Of a DNA stretch of 64,000 nucleotides, positions 25,930 to 35,455 are shown piece after piece. Both the position numbers and the translations under genes were made by a program. The DNA comes from Paludibacteraceae bacterium. Its GTDB lineage: Bacteria; Bacteroidota; Bacteroidia; Bacteroidales; Paludibacteraceae. Every line of letters begins with the position of its first letter. Position 1 is the stretch's first letter. The notes below the pieces were generated by a model. That model worked only from the letters and a program-made list of their open reading frames with translations. It searched no databases and was not told where the DNA came from. The stretch lies in contig CAJOEX010000005.1 in assembly GCA_905233415.1 (NCBI GenBank), positions 248,001 to 312,000 on the forward strand. Direction: 5' to 3'.

Positions 25930-28083
25930 TTATTTCTTTATTCCGTCGCGCTCAAGCAAGGCATCAATTGTCGGTTCTCCACCACGGAAACGGCGATAGA
26001 GCACCATCGGTTCCTCTGTACCGCCACGTTCCAAGATGTTCTTGCGGAACAAATCAGCTTCCTTCTTGTCGAAAATGGAACCGCGCAAAGCCTGCGCTTT
26101 CTTAAACTGTGCAAACGCATCAGCGTCCAGCAATTCCGACCATTTATAGCTGTAATATCCGGCAGCATAGCCACCTGAGAAAATGTGCGTAAAGGATGTT
26201 GCCATCGTCGTTCCATCGGCATTCGGCAATACACGCACCTGCTCCATCGCAGCGTTGCAGAAATCAATCACAGCATCTTTGACATTCTGTCCTTCCGGTG
26301 CAACAAACGGCTCATGAAGCGTATGCCAAGCCATGTCCAGATAACCGAATGAAAGTTGACGGACGCAAGCATATGCAGCGTGATACGTTTGAGCGGCATG
26401 CATCTTGTCAAGCAACTCCTGCGGAAGCTGTTCGCCGGTCACATAGTGTTTGGCAAAAGTATCCAAAAACTCTTTCTCATCAATAAAGTTCTCATTGAAC
26501 TGCGAAGGCAACTCCACGAAATCACGCGGAACAGCCGTTCCGGATTGCGAAGAATAGTAGCAACGCGTCAACATACCATGCAAACCATGCCCGAACTCAT
26601 GCAAGAAAGTACGTACCTCATCATATGTAAGCAATGCCGGTTTTGTTTCTGTAGCTCTTGTGAAATTCATCACGTTCACAATATGCGGGCGGTGATCCTT
26701 GCGGCCGCACTTATACTGCGGCTGGAAATCATTCATCCAAGCTCCACCACGTTTGCCGTCACGCGGATGGAAATCGCTGTAATATACTGCCAGATAATTG
26801 CCTTTTGCGTCAAACACATCGTATGCAGACACTTCGGGATTATATACTTGAATGTCCTTATTCTCCACAAACGTAATGCCGTAAAGACGTTTGGCCAGAC
26901 CGAACACGCCTTGTTTAACCGACTCCAACTCAAAGTACGGGCGAAGCACATCATCCGAAATGCTATACTTCTCGTCTTTCAGTTTTCTGCTGTAATAAGA
27001 CCAATCCCACGGTTGGATTTCACCTTCGAAACCAAGTGTCTGCGCGTAATCCTGCAACTCTTGCACTTCGGCTTTGGCTGCAGGCATATAAGCGTCACGC
27101 AGTTGGTCAAGAAAGTTCATCACATTTTCTTCTGTTTCGGCGCAAGTCTTGTGCAACGATTTAGCCGCATAATCCGGTTTGTCGAACAATTTTGCCAATT
27201 CCAGACGTGTGTTCGCAATATCAATAATATTCTGCGTATTATCAAACTCACCACCAATACAACGGCCATTATAAGCCATATACAGTTCCTGACGCAGTTC
27301 GCGATTGTCGCAATCCTTCATAAACGGGATATAAGTTGTAGGCTTGAGGTCCATCAGCCAACCTTTCTGACCTTTCTTTTCGGCATTGGCTTTCATCATT
27401 GCCTTTGTATCATCGTTCAAACCGGCAAGTTGCGCCTCATCCGTAATCAGTTTTGTCCAAGCGTTGGTTGCTTTGAGCACATTCTGACCAAAAGTCAGCG
27501 TGAGCATCGAAAGACGTGCTGTCAATTCACGATATTTCTCTTTGCCTGCCTCATCCAAGTTGGCACCATTATCTGCAAACGATTCATACGTATCTTCCAG
27601 CAGTTTGCGTTGGTCAGGACGAAGACGCAAGTTATCGCGTTGCTCATAAACAGCCTTGATTCGTTCAAACAGTCCTTCATTCAAAATAATTGAAGTGCTG
27701 TATTCAGACATCATCGGCGACAGTTCCACTTCCAATGCCTGCAACGAGTCATTTGTCTCCGAGTGCGTCAGATTGTAGAAACAGCCGGCAACCATAGACA
27801 GCGTATGACCGGCTTTCTCAAGTGCTTCAATCGTATTTTTGAATGTCGGAGCATCGGGATTATTCACAATCGCGTCTATTTCTTCGCGACCTTGACGTAA
27901 AGCCTCTTCAAACGCAGGCATATAATCTGCGGCATGAATACTGTCAAACGGATATGTACCGTGAGGAGTGGTCCAATAAGCATAATCCAACAATACATTT
28001 CCGGTTTTCTCCGGCAAAACGGGCTTGTCTGAACAAGCCATTAAAGTTCCTGCGGCTATAGCCATAAAAATTACTTTTTTCAT
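25930..28083 (-). CDS. dcp: M3 family peptidyl-dipeptidase, lipoprotein
   Basis: A 717-residue zinc metallopeptidase. Residues 1-17 (MKKVIFMAIAAGTLMAC) form a lipoprotein signal with cysteine 17, so the enzyme is exported and lipid-anchored. The zinc motif HEFGHGLHGML is at about residue 502 with the third ligand glutamate region in the following helix; MVAGCFYNL and SGTAVPRDFVELPSQ are family segments. Peptidyl-dipeptidases release C-terminal dipeptides from short peptides. Between a T9SS type B gene (14 bp upstream) and the CNNM-like gene (9 bp downstream) in a single run. Confidence 0.9.
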   Translation of the reverse strand: MKKVIFMAIAAGTLMACSDKPVLPEKTGNVLLDYAYWTTPHGTYPFDSIHAADYMPAFEEALRQGREEIDAIVNNPDAPTFKNTIEALEKAGHTLSMVAGCFYNLTHSETNDSLQALEVELSPMMSEYSTSIILNEGLFERIKAVYEQRDNLRLRPDQRKLLEDTYESFADNGANLDEAGKEKYRELTARLSMLTLTFGQNVLKATNAWTKLITDEAQLAGLNDDTKAMMKANAEKKGQKGWLMDLKPTTYIPFMKDCDNRELRQELYMAYNGRCIGGEFDNTQNIIDIANTRLELAKLFDKPDYAAKSLHKTCAETEENVMNFLDQLRDAYMPAAKAEVQELQDYAQTLGFEGEIQPWDWSYYSRKLKDEKYSISDDVLRPYFELESVKQGVFGLAKRLYGITFVENKDIQVYNPEVSAYDVFDAKGNYLAVYYSDFHPRDGKRGGAWMNDFQPQYKCGRKDHRPHIVNVMNFTRATETKPALLTYDEVRTFLHEFGHGLHGMLTRCYYSSQSGTAVPRDFVELPSQFNENFIDEKEFLDTFAKHYVTGEQLPQELLDKMHAAQTYHAAYACVRQLSFGYLDMAWHTLHEPFVAPEGQNVKDAVIDFCNAAMEQVRVLPNADGTTMATSFTHIFSGGYAAGYYSYKWSELLDADAFAQFKKAQALRGSIFDKKEADLFRKNILERGGTEEPMVLYRRFRGGEPTIDALLERDGIKK

Positions 28084-28097
28084 TTTAATTATGTTTT

Positions 28098-29444
28098 TTA
28101 TTTATTTTTACCTCTAAGCAGATTTATATCTCCCGAAAGCTGATAAACGCCCATATACGACTCATCACCTTTCAATTTGCCTTTTTCGTAGGCTTGGCGC
28201 GTGTGGTATCCCGCATTTTGAGGAGCATCCGTACCCAAAGCCCGAATCACGTAGTAATATGCACCTTCGGCTGCAGGACGGCCGCCGATATTGCCATCCC
28301 ACCCTTTTGCAGGGTCTGTGGATTCGTAAACCAACTTACCCCAGCGGTTATACACCCAAATATGGTACTCCCGCAACGAACGATACAATACACGGAATTC
28401 ATCATTCTGCCCGTCTCCATTCGGCGTAAACACATTCGGCACAAGCAATTGAGACTCCGGTATCGAAATATCTATTTGCGTTGAATCCTTCTCACAATCG
28501 CCATCTTCCTCCTGACACGGACAAGCAGCACTAAGCACATAGCAAACCACCCTGTATTGACCCGGCGTCGTAAACGTATACCGGACATTCTCATCGGCGC
28601 GAGTTGCTATACGTTCCGAACCGCGATAAATGCGCCAATCGAAGAACTGTACCGCAGGAGTCGGATGGGACTCAAAGTATATCTCCAGCGGCGCAGAACC
28701 ACTTAATGCCGTTGCATCTATAGGGCGGTCAACTTCATTTGACTTGCCGCCTTTCTCTCCACGGACAGTTGTGGTGGAAACCACATGCGACGAAACCGCT
28801 ATCGGTTGCACTTCTTCCGAAACGGCAGAATCTGCCGGCAATGACAACTCTTGACGCCATTCATCATCAAAACGCACAGCAAACGTAGTTGCTCCGTACA
28901 GGGCAGGAAGATGCATTTTATTGTTGGTTAGCGCAAATGTCTGTGTGGCCGCCGAATCAGACCAGGTTTCATTATCCCACGCAAGATTAGTGTATGAAAC
29001 CACACATTTCCTGTCCACGACCGATTCCAATCCAAATGTATCTTTATAACTCAACGGCGGAATTGTTCCTTGCAATTGCAGTAAAGTCTCGCGGCAACGG
29101 GGCGTTACCTCAACCGCTGTAATGGCAGGTTTGTACTGTTCCAAATCAAACACATAAACAACATCGATGATTTGGTCACCCTGTTTGACAATCACTCCTT
29201 CGCCGGATTCTGGATACACCTCGTCCGTATTGGATTGAATCAGTTGCTTGTCGGATGTGCGATACCAATCCACATTCCCAATTTTTGAACGCAAATGCGG
29301 GTCACCGGCAAAGATAAAAACAGTATCCCTACCCTCAACGGTCTGCAAAGCCGTACCAACACATTCAATATGTAGCGCATACAGCGGCATCACAGCTAGT
29401 GTGAGGAGAGCCATCACACCATATTTGACAGTAGTGCGAATCAT
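28098..29444 (-). CDS. T9SS type B sorting-domain (gliding motility-associated C-terminal) protein
   Basis: A 448-residue secreted protein. Signal peptide at residues 1-23. Residues 230-320 look like a PKD/Ig-like fold (GSAPLEIYFESHPTPAVQFFDWRIY, YTFTTPGQYRVVCYV). The C-terminal CHU_C domain is unmistakable: VPNVFTPNGDGQNDEF, YHIWVYNRWGKLVYES, GWDGNIGG, EGAYYYVI (residues 335-400), which targets proteins through the type IX system. A further 45 residues follow the domain, longer than usual. It overlaps the serA stop by 4 bp (ATGA) and is cotranscribed with serC and serA. Confidence 0.85.
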   Translation of the reverse strand: MIRTTVKYGVMALLTLAVMPLYALHIECVGTALQTVEGRDTVFIFAGDPHLRSKIGNVDWYRTSDKQLIQSNTDEVYPESGEGVIVKQGDQIIDVVYVFDLEQYKPAITAVEVTPRCRETLLQLQGTIPPLSYKDTFGLESVVDRKCVVSYTNLAWDNETWSDSAATQTFALTNNKMHLPALYGATTFAVRFDDEWRQELSLPADSAVSEEVQPIAVSSHVVSTTTVRGEKGGKSNEVDRPIDATALSGSAPLEIYFESHPTPAVQFFDWRIYRGSERIATRADENVRYTFTTPGQYRVVCYVLSAACPCQEEDGDCEKDSTQIDISIPESQLLVPNVFTPNGDGQNDEFRVLYRSLREYHIWVYNRWGKLVYESTDPAKGWDGNIGGRPAAEGAYYYVIRALGTDAPQNAGYHTRQAYEKGKLKGDESYMGVYQLSGDINLLRGKNK

Positions 29445-30361
29445 TTATTTACTTGGAAGCGAGTGTTACCGTTTACGAAGAAATCAACAATCTGCTTTGC
29501 GGCAGCGATTCCGGCATTGATATTGGCTTCGGCGGTCTGTGCGCCCATTTTCTTCGGTGTCGCGAAATAACGTCCGTCAAATAACGTCTTGAACTTGGCG
29601 TCAGCAACCGGCATAATATCCGTCACGTATTTCAAATCAGCACGCTCCTGCATCAAGAGGATAAGCTCCTCTTCGTTAATCACTTCCTTACGGGCAGTGT
29701 TCACGAGCAATCCGCCTTTCGGCATCAGACCTACCAAGGCGCGATTGATGCTGTTCTTGGTCTCTGCAGTAGCCGGAATATGCAGGCTGACTACATCACA
29801 GGTCTTGTACAGTTCCTCTGCGCTGTGAACGGGTTTCACATCATCTTTGAGCATCGCCTCATCAGGACAATATGCATCGTACGCGTAACACTCCATGCCA
29901 AATCCTTTGGCGATACGTGCCACATTGCGGCCTACGTTACCAAATGCATGAATACCGAGTTTCTTGCCTTTCAGTTCGGTGCCGCTTGTGCCGTTGTAGA
30001 AGTTACGAACGGCAAATACCATCAAACCGAGTGCCAGTTCTGCCACAGCGTTGGAGTTCTGTCCGGGCGTATTCATCGCCACCACATTGTGTGCAGTAGC
30101 CGCAGCCAAATCAATATTGTCATAGCCAGCACCCGCACGAACAACAATCTTCAACTGCTTGGCGGCATCCAATACTTCCGCATCCACAATATCCGAACGG
30201 ATAATAAGTGCGTCGGCATCAGCAACAGCGTCTAACAGTTGCTTTTTATCACTATATTTCTCAAGTAATGCCAGTTCGTAACTGGCTTTCTCGATTTCAT
30301 CACGAATCCCGTCAACTGCCACTTTGGCGAACGGTTTTTCGGTTGCTACTAATACTTTCAT
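29441..30361 (-). CDS. serA: D-3-phosphoglycerate dehydrogenase, Lys-type
   Basis: A 306-residue short PGDH without an ACT domain, catalysing the first step of serine synthesis. Rossmann motif GIHAFGNVGRNVA near residue 145-157; RAGAGYDNID and NTARKEVINEEEL are family signatures. At the place where most PGDHs carry the catalytic histidine (TPH.GAST.EA) this protein has TPKKMGAQTAEA, i.e. a lysine. Short PGDHs with Lys instead of His are a recognised subgroup (type III-K, known from Entamoeba), so the enzyme is probably active. Lies 86 bp after serC on the same strand, with a repeat in the gap. Confidence 0.9.
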   Translation of the reverse strand: MKVLVATEKPFAKVAVDGIRDEIEKASYELALLEKYSDKKQLLDAVADADALIIRSDIVDAEVLDAAKQLKIVVRAGAGYDNIDLAAATAHNVVAMNTPGQNSNAVAELALGLMVFAVRNFYNGTSGTELKGKKLGIHAFGNVGRNVARIAKGFGMECYAYDAYCPDEAMLKDDVKPVHSAEELYKTCDVVSLHIPATAETKNSINRALVGLMPKGGLLVNTARKEVINEEELILLMQERADLKYVTDIMPVADAKFKTLFDGRYFATPKKMGAQTAEANINAGIAAAKQIVDFFVNGNTRFQVNK

Positions 30362-30401
30362 AAAATGTACGAATTTTAAGATTCTTGGGACACAAAAGGG
30401 G

Positions 30402-30423
30402 GATGGTCCCGTGATGGTCCCGT
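30402..30423. repeat. Tandem 11-bp repeat between serC and serA
   Basis: GATGGTCCCGT twice in a row (30402-30412, 30413-30423). The 17-bp core GATGGTCCCGTGATGGT also occurs, on the other strand, at 39728-39744 in front of the LRR protein gene, so it is a dispersed motif and not chance. Confidence 0.7.
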
Positions 30424-30447
30424 TAAAAAGTATACGATTTTTAAGAT

Positions 30448-31524
30448 TTAATGCAATTTTTCATATTCATGGATGCAATCCACGAGTGCCTGCACGCCTT
30501 CGAGGGTCATAGCGTTGTAGCAACTTGCGCGGAAGCCGCCGACGAGACGGTGCCCCTTGATACCAACCATGCCACGTTCGGTAGCGAACTTGAAGAAGTC
30601 GTCCTGCAGTTCTGCAAATTCCGGTTTGAACACAAAGCAGATGTTCATGCGGCTGCGGTCTTCCTTCTTGGCAATTGTCGGCATAAACAGTTTGGATTCG
30701 TCAAGGCACTTGTACAGCAAGTCCGCTTTGGCTTTGTTGCGCGCCTCAATCCACTTCACACCGCCGTTCGCTTTGAGCCAGCGAAGTGTGAGCAATGCCG
30801 TATATACGGGCAGTACAGGAGGCGTATTGAACATCGAACCGCCTTCGATATGCGTCTGGTAGTTAAGCATTGTCGGGATATAACGACTAACGTGTCCGAG
30901 ACATTCTTCTTTGATAATAACAAAGGTCACACCTGCAGGCGCGAGGTTCTTCTGTGCGCCACCATAGATGATGTCGTATTGGCTGACATCAATCGGACGG
31001 CTGAGAATGTCCGAACTCATATCTGCCACGAGGCGAACTTTGCCTTTCTTACGGTAAATCTCCGCGAGTTTGTCATCGTTGATTTCTGTTCCGAAGATGG
31101 TGTTGTTTGTTGTGATGTGAAAATAATCCGCGTCTTGCGGAATCTCATAATCTGTGGGAATATCCGTCGTGCTGGCCGCCACTTCAACAGCTTCACCGAA
31201 GCCTTTCGCTTCCTTGAGTGCTTTCTTTGACCACACACCGGTATTGAGATACGCGGCTTTCTTCTCAAGCAAATTGAACGGAACCATGCAGAACTGCAGG
31301 CTGGCACCGCCGCCGAGGAAGAGTACGCGATAGCCTTCCGGCACGTTCAGCAACTCTTTCATGAGTGCTTCCGCCTCATCCATCACCGGTTGGAAATACT
31401 TGGCACGGTGAGAAATCTCCAGAATAGAGAGCCCTTCGCCCTGGAAGTCGATAACCGCTTCCGCCGTTTGTTTGATTACTTCTTGTGGCAGGATACTCGG
31501 TCCTGCATTGAAATTATATTTCAT
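30448..31524 (-). CDS. serC: Phosphoserine aminotransferase
   Basis: A 358-residue PLP enzyme, second step of serine synthesis. [16 protein letters not shown] opens the protein at ATG 31524 (an in-frame start 69 bases upstream would precede the promoter). LGGGASLQF and the Schiff-base lysine in [14 protein letters not shown] (near residue 195) are conserved; [14 protein letters not shown] near the end provides the substrate arginine. The gene heads a minus-strand run of about eight genes; the hydroxypyruvate/vitamin B6 side reaction is possible as in other SerC. Confidence 0.95.
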   Translation of the reverse strand: MKYNFNAGPSILPQEVIKQTAEAVIDFQGEGLSILEISHRAKYFQPVMDEAEALMKELLNVPEGYRVLFLGGGASLQFCMVPFNLLEKKAAYLNTGVWSKKALKEAKGFGEAVEVAASTTDIPTDYEIPQDADYFHITTNNTIFGTEINDDKLAEIYRKKGKVRLVADMSSDILSRPIDVSQYDIIYGGAQKNLAPAGVTFVIIKEECLGHVSRYIPTMLNYQTHIEGGSMFNTPPVLPVYTALLTLRWLKANGGVKWIEARNKAKADLLYKCLDESKLFMPTIAKKEDRSRMNICFVFKPEFAELQDDFFKFATERGMVGIKGHRLVGGFRASCYNAMTLEGVQALVDCIHEYEKLH

Positions 31525-31562
31525 ATCGTGTATGTTGTTAATGGTATTTCTAAAATCCGCCG

Positions 31563-31594
31563 CAAAGATACGACATTTTTTGCATTTATGCAAA
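31563..31594 (-). promoter_or_regulatory. Promoter of serC and the following run of genes
   Basis: Minus strand TTTG (31594-31591), 20-bp spacer beginning CATAAATGCAAA, TATCTTTG (31570-31563). Leader about 33 nt. The -33 forms one arm of the imperfect palindrome TTTGCATAAATGCAAA. Confidence 0.78.
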
Positions 31595-31648
31595 TAAATT
31601 CAAAAATCTATCTCCTAAAATGTCATTTTTGGGGCAATCACTCTTTTA

Positions 31649-33310
31649 TCAGAAACCGACGTTGTTCATGCCGTAGATTTTGCGGTTCCAATCGGAATGG
31701 CGCTGGATGCGGGTTTGGGCAAGAGGACGGAAAGATACGGCAGGTTTGCCATAGTACAAGTTCAGCGACATGGCAACCGCAGCGAGGTCGTTGTCTTCGG
31801 TCTCTTGCTTCTTCGGCAGCAGGTGTTCGGGAACAGGCTTGCCGGCTTTGCGCATTCTGTCTGCCAAATCGGCATTGAACTGCTCTTTCGCCTGACCGGA
31901 CTTGAACTCACGGTACTGCTTCTCGTGCATCGCGAACTCGAAGAGTTCTTCGTCGTCCTGTCCGCGGTCCCAGCCGTTCTCCTTCATCTCTTTGATGAAA
32001 CGCGGCAGTTCATCCGGATACAATGCCTGTGGGTCACCGGTATAGAACTCAAAGCCTTTTTCCTTGGCAAGTTCGATGATTTCAGGAGCCAGTTTTCCAG
32101 GCAGTTTGCCGGACTTGCCGAGAATCATACCCCACATAGCGGGATCCATGCGGGTAAACGGTTTCTCGTCCATGGACTTCGAATAAAGGTTCATCAAAGC
32201 GGCATTCTTCACATACTGGCTGAACGGCGTTACCAGACACGGTGTACCGAGCATCGGCCAGATACGCTGTACTTCGTCGAAGAGTTCAACCAACAGTTCG
32301 TCCTCGGAGAGTTCCTTCTGTCCTTTCTTGCGGAGGTTGGCATTAATGGCTGCGTGCATACCTTTGAGGTCCGCCATAAGACTTCCCATCATACCGCCCG
32401 GCAGACCACAACCAACCAACAAGGAAGTCATGAGGCTGTTCTTCGGGTCAATCCAGTAGCCCAAGAAATCATCCATGAAGGACTGCGTGAGGCTACGCGC
32501 CTCCATATACGCCTTCATATTGATGTCCTTCACAAGGAATCCGGCATCCTTAAGCATCGCCTGAACTGTGATTACATCGGGATGCACCTTGCCCCAACTA
32601 AGCGGCTCCATCGCCACGTCCAGCACGTCGCAACCGGCTTTCGCCACTTCGAGCATGGAAGCGATAGAGAAGCCCGGACCACAGTGTCCGTGGTACTGGA
32701 TGACGATGTCGGGATGTTTCTCCTTGATTGCGGCAACAATCTTGCCAAGACTTGCGGGACGACCGATACCTGCCATATCTTTCAGGCAGATTTCCTGTGC
32801 GCCGCCCTCAATGAGTTGCTCGGCGAGATTGACATAGTAATCCACCGTGTGCACCTTCGAATAGGTCATACACATGGTTGCCTGCGCCGTCATGCCTGCC
32901 GCCTTTGCCCACTTGATGGACGGAATGATGTTGCGCGGGTCGTTGAGACCACAGAAAATACGGGTAATGTCCGTGCCTTGCGCGTGCTTAACCTTGTACA
33001 TCAGTTGGCGCACATCCGCCGGAACAGGATTCATACGGAGCGCATTCAGACCGCGGTCCAGCATGTGCGTCTTGATACCCGCCTCGTTGAAAGGCTTGGT
33101 GAACGTGCGAACCGCCAGATTGGGGTTTTCGCCATACAGCAGGTTTACTTGCTCACTTGCTCCGCCGTTGGTTTCGACACGGTCAAAACAACCCATGTCG
33201 ATAATGACGGGTGCGATTTTTGCCAACTGGTCCCTACGCGGAACATACTTGCCACTCGACTGCCACATGTCGCGGTACACGAGCGAAAATTGAACTTCTT
33301 TCTTAGCCAT
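31649..33310 (-). CDS. Biotin-dependent carboxyltransferase subunit (oxaloacetate decarboxylase alpha / PycB-like)
   Basis: A 553-residue protein with the carboxyltransferase TIM barrel of oxaloacetate decarboxylase alpha, transcarboxylase 5S and pyruvate carboxylase. Seen: YRDMWQSSGK with the catalytic aspartate at the start, GGASEQV, AGMTAQATMCMTYSKVHTVDYYV, ICLKDMAGIGRP with the metal-ligand lysine, and the metal-binding histidines in YHGHCGPG (near residue 205). It ends without the biotinyl (MKM) domain, so biotin must be on a separate carrier subunit not in this window. Single gene, with its own promoter 58 bp upstream, divergent from the amylase genes. Confidence 0.85.
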   Translation of the reverse strand: MAKKEVQFSLVYRDMWQSSGKYVPRRDQLAKIAPVIIDMGCFDRVETNGGASEQVNLLYGENPNLAVRTFTKPFNEAGIKTHMLDRGLNALRMNPVPADVRQLMYKVKHAQGTDITRIFCGLNDPRNIIPSIKWAKAAGMTAQATMCMTYSKVHTVDYYVNLAEQLIEGGAQEICLKDMAGIGRPASLGKIVAAIKEKHPDIVIQYHGHCGPGFSIASMLEVAKAGCDVLDVAMEPLSWGKVHPDVITVQAMLKDAGFLVKDINMKAYMEARSLTQSFMDDFLGYWIDPKNSLMTSLLVGCGLPGGMMGSLMADLKGMHAAINANLRKKGQKELSEDELLVELFDEVQRIWPMLGTPCLVTPFSQYVKNAALMNLYSKSMDEKPFTRMDPAMWGMILGKSGKLPGKLAPEIIELAKEKGFEFYTGDPQALYPDELPRFIKEMKENGWDRGQDDEELFEFAMHEKQYREFKSGQAKEQFNADLADRMRKAGKPVPEHLLPKKQETEDNDLAAVAMSLNLYYGKPAVSFRPLAQTRIQRHSDWNRKIYGMNNVGF

Positions 33311-33367
33311 TTATATCAATTTTAAAATATTCTACCTACCAATCTTTGCATTTTGCAAAATAGCCTG

Positions 33368-33399
33368 CAAAATTACTATAAAAAAATGACATATGCAAA
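33368..33399 (-). promoter_or_regulatory. Promoter of the carboxyltransferase gene
   Basis: Minus strand TTTG (33399-33396), 20-bp spacer starting CATATGTC, TAATTTTG (33375-33368). Confidence 0.72.
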
Positions 33400-33434
33400 T
33401 TGTACGACATTTTTTTTTATTTTTACTCCATTGT

Positions 33435-33466
33435 CTTGCATATTCCATTTTTTAGTTGTAATTTTG
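33435..33466 (+). promoter_or_regulatory. Promoter of the two-gene amylase operon
   Basis: CTTG at 33435-33438, 20-bp spacer beginning CATATTCC, TAATTTTG at 33459-33466. Leader about 18 nt before the ATG at 33490. Confidence 0.72.
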
Positions 33467-33489
33467 CACGACAAAATGAATACCATATT

Positions 33490-35451
33490 ATGAGACGCTT
33501 TTTTCTATTTTTTCTGCCCATTGCGGCAGCGTTAATGAGCAGTTGCTCCGCCCCGTCCGATTATGAACGAATCGCTACAGGCGCACCTATTATGCCTATT
33601 CGCCTGACGGCAGAGACCTCAACGGTTTATCTCACAGATTATGTGCCGTTGTTAGCGGCTGACAGTTTAGTGCCAGGGACCATAACCATTCACGACAACG
33701 GAACAATTCAGTTGCAGCCTTTCAACGATGACAAAGGCGGTTTTGTGGTTCCTATACTGCCAAACAAGCCTTTCCAAACAGGCCTTTCCACCAAAGGTTG
33801 CGACTCCAAGCACGTGACGATTGCAGCACCTGAATCGGAAGATTTGCAAGTAGTTGCTTTGGTACAGAATACCGCATTGGGAGAAGATGCCGTATGCAAC
33901 AACCATGACGGCTCATGGACAATCACTATCAGTCCGCGACTGAAAGGCCGGTCGTTCCTGCGGGTATATGCCTGCGATGCGCAACATCTTTATAATGATG
34001 TGTTAGTGCCTCTGCAAGACGGCAAGCCGATACTGGATGCCGTGCAATTGAACCGCCATGACGATGAGGCACAGGTGCTTTATTCGCTGCTTGTTGACCG
34101 CTTCGCAAACGGAAACAAGAACAATGACTGGAAAATGAAATCGCCCGAAGTGCTTGATATAGTGGATTATCAGGGCGGAGATTTTGCGGGCATCACACAG
34201 AAAATAGAAGAAGGTTTCTTTGACGACCTCGGCATCAATACGATTTGGGTATCTCCAATCACGCAAAATCCGTGGGACGCATGGGGTAAATATGAATTCA
34301 AAAACGGTAACAAGTACGACTCAAGCAAGCCATACACCAAGTTCAGCGGTTATCACGGCTATTGGCCGATTTTTGCGACCGAACTGGAAATCCGCTTCGG
34401 CACACCGGCAGAACTGCGGGCATTACTGGATGCGGCACATGCACACGGCATAAACGTTATTCTGGATTATGTTGCCAACCATATGCACATCAATTCGCCA
34501 ACCTACCAACAACATCCGGATTGGCACACCGATTCCATCTTACCGGACGGAAGAAGGAACTTTGAACTATGGGACGAAGAACGTCTCACGACATGGTTTG
34601 ACCGCCATATTCCGACGCTTGACCTCGAACGGAACGATATTTGCGAGGCCATGACAGACTCAGCCCTATTCTGGCTTGAGAACTTCGAACTGGACGGCTT
34701 CCGCCACGATGCCTGTAAGCATATTCCTGAAGGTTACTGGCGAATGCTCGGACAGAAAATGGCAAAGCGCTATCCGAACCGCCATATATGGATGATTGGC
34801 GAAACCTACGGCAGCCCGCAACTCATCGGATTGTACGTGAAATCGGGCATGTTGAACTCCCAATTTGACTTCAACGTGTATTTTGCGGTGCGCGACGCAT
34901 TAGTCAAAGGTGACAGTTTCAAGAACCTGAACAGAACCATTCTTGAGTCTATGGCGGCTTACGGCGCCCACCACACCATGGGTAACATCAGCGGCAACCA
35001 CGACCAGATACGCTTTGCGTCCATGTCCGGAGGTGCAATCGGCACAGATACTAACGGCAAGGAAGAAGGCTGGACAAGCGAAGTGGGTATCGGTGATGCC
35101 GAAACTGCGTACAAACGGGCTATTCTGCAAGAAGTAATCAACCTCACGATTCCAGGTGTGCCATGCATCTATCAAGGCGACGAATATGCCGAAGTGGGCG
35201 GTAACGACCCTGACAACCGCCATCTGATGCGGTTTGACGAACAACTAAACGATGCTGAGAAAGCGTACAAGGACGAGGTAAAGCACCTGATTGTACTACG
35301 CCGCAACTCAATGGCTTTGCTTTACGGCGATTATGTGCCGGTAGAGGTTACGGACGATGTACTGGTATTTGACCGCATCTATATGAACGAAGTGGTTCGT
35401 GTCAGTGTTGACAAGAAAAACTTAACATACTCAATTATTCAACAAAACTAA
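33490..35451 (+). CDS. GH13 alpha-amylase family lipoprotein
   Basis: A 653-residue glycoside hydrolase. ATG at 33490 starts MRRFFLFFLPIAAALMSSCS, a lipoprotein signal with cysteine 19. After an N-terminal beta domain (residues 20-205) comes the GH13 barrel: LLVDRFANGN, ILDYVANHMH (region I), GFRHDACKH with the nucleophile aspartate, MIGETYGS with the acid/base glutamate, and GNISGNHDQIRF (region IV). These show an active alpha-1,4-glucan hydrolase or transferase, anchored in the periplasm or on the surface. First of two GH13 genes separated by 4 bp; no SusC/SusD pair is adjacent. Confidence 0.9.
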   Translation: MRRFFLFFLPIAAALMSSCSAPSDYERIATGAPIMPIRLTAETSTVYLTDYVPLLAADSLVPGTITIHDNGTIQLQPFNDDKGGFVVPILPNKPFQTGLSTKGCDSKHVTIAAPESEDLQVVALVQNTALGEDAVCNNHDGSWTITISPRLKGRSFLRVYACDAQHLYNDVLVPLQDGKPILDAVQLNRHDDEAQVLYSLLVDRFANGNKNNDWKMKSPEVLDIVDYQGGDFAGITQKIEEGFFDDLGINTIWVSPITQNPWDAWGKYEFKNGNKYDSSKPYTKFSGYHGYWPIFATELEIRFGTPAELRALLDAAHAHGINVILDYVANHMHINSPTYQQHPDWHTDSILPDGRRNFELWDEERLTTWFDRHIPTLDLERNDICEAMTDSALFWLENFELDGFRHDACKHIPEGYWRMLGQKMAKRYPNRHIWMIGETYGSPQLIGLYVKSGMLNSQFDFNVYFAVRDALVKGDSFKNLNRTILESMAAYGAHHTMGNISGNHDQIRFASMSGGAIGTDTNGKEEGWTSEVGIGDAETAYKRAILQEVINLTIPGVPCIYQGDEYAEVGGNDPDNRHLMRFDEQLNDAEKAYKDEVKHLIVLRRNSMALLYGDYVPVEVTDDVLVFDRIYMNEVVRVSVDKKNLTYSIIQQN

Positions 35452-35455
35452 CATT

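Noticed and set aside
26356..27693. A 445-codon plus-strand open frame opposite the M3 peptidase
   Set aside because: Shadow of the peptidase coding strand; no start context or motif.
31697..33325. A 542-codon plus-strand open frame opposite the carboxyltransferase gene
   Set aside because: It is an exact antisense shadow of a well-conserved gene, His/Arg/Leu-rich and without family features.
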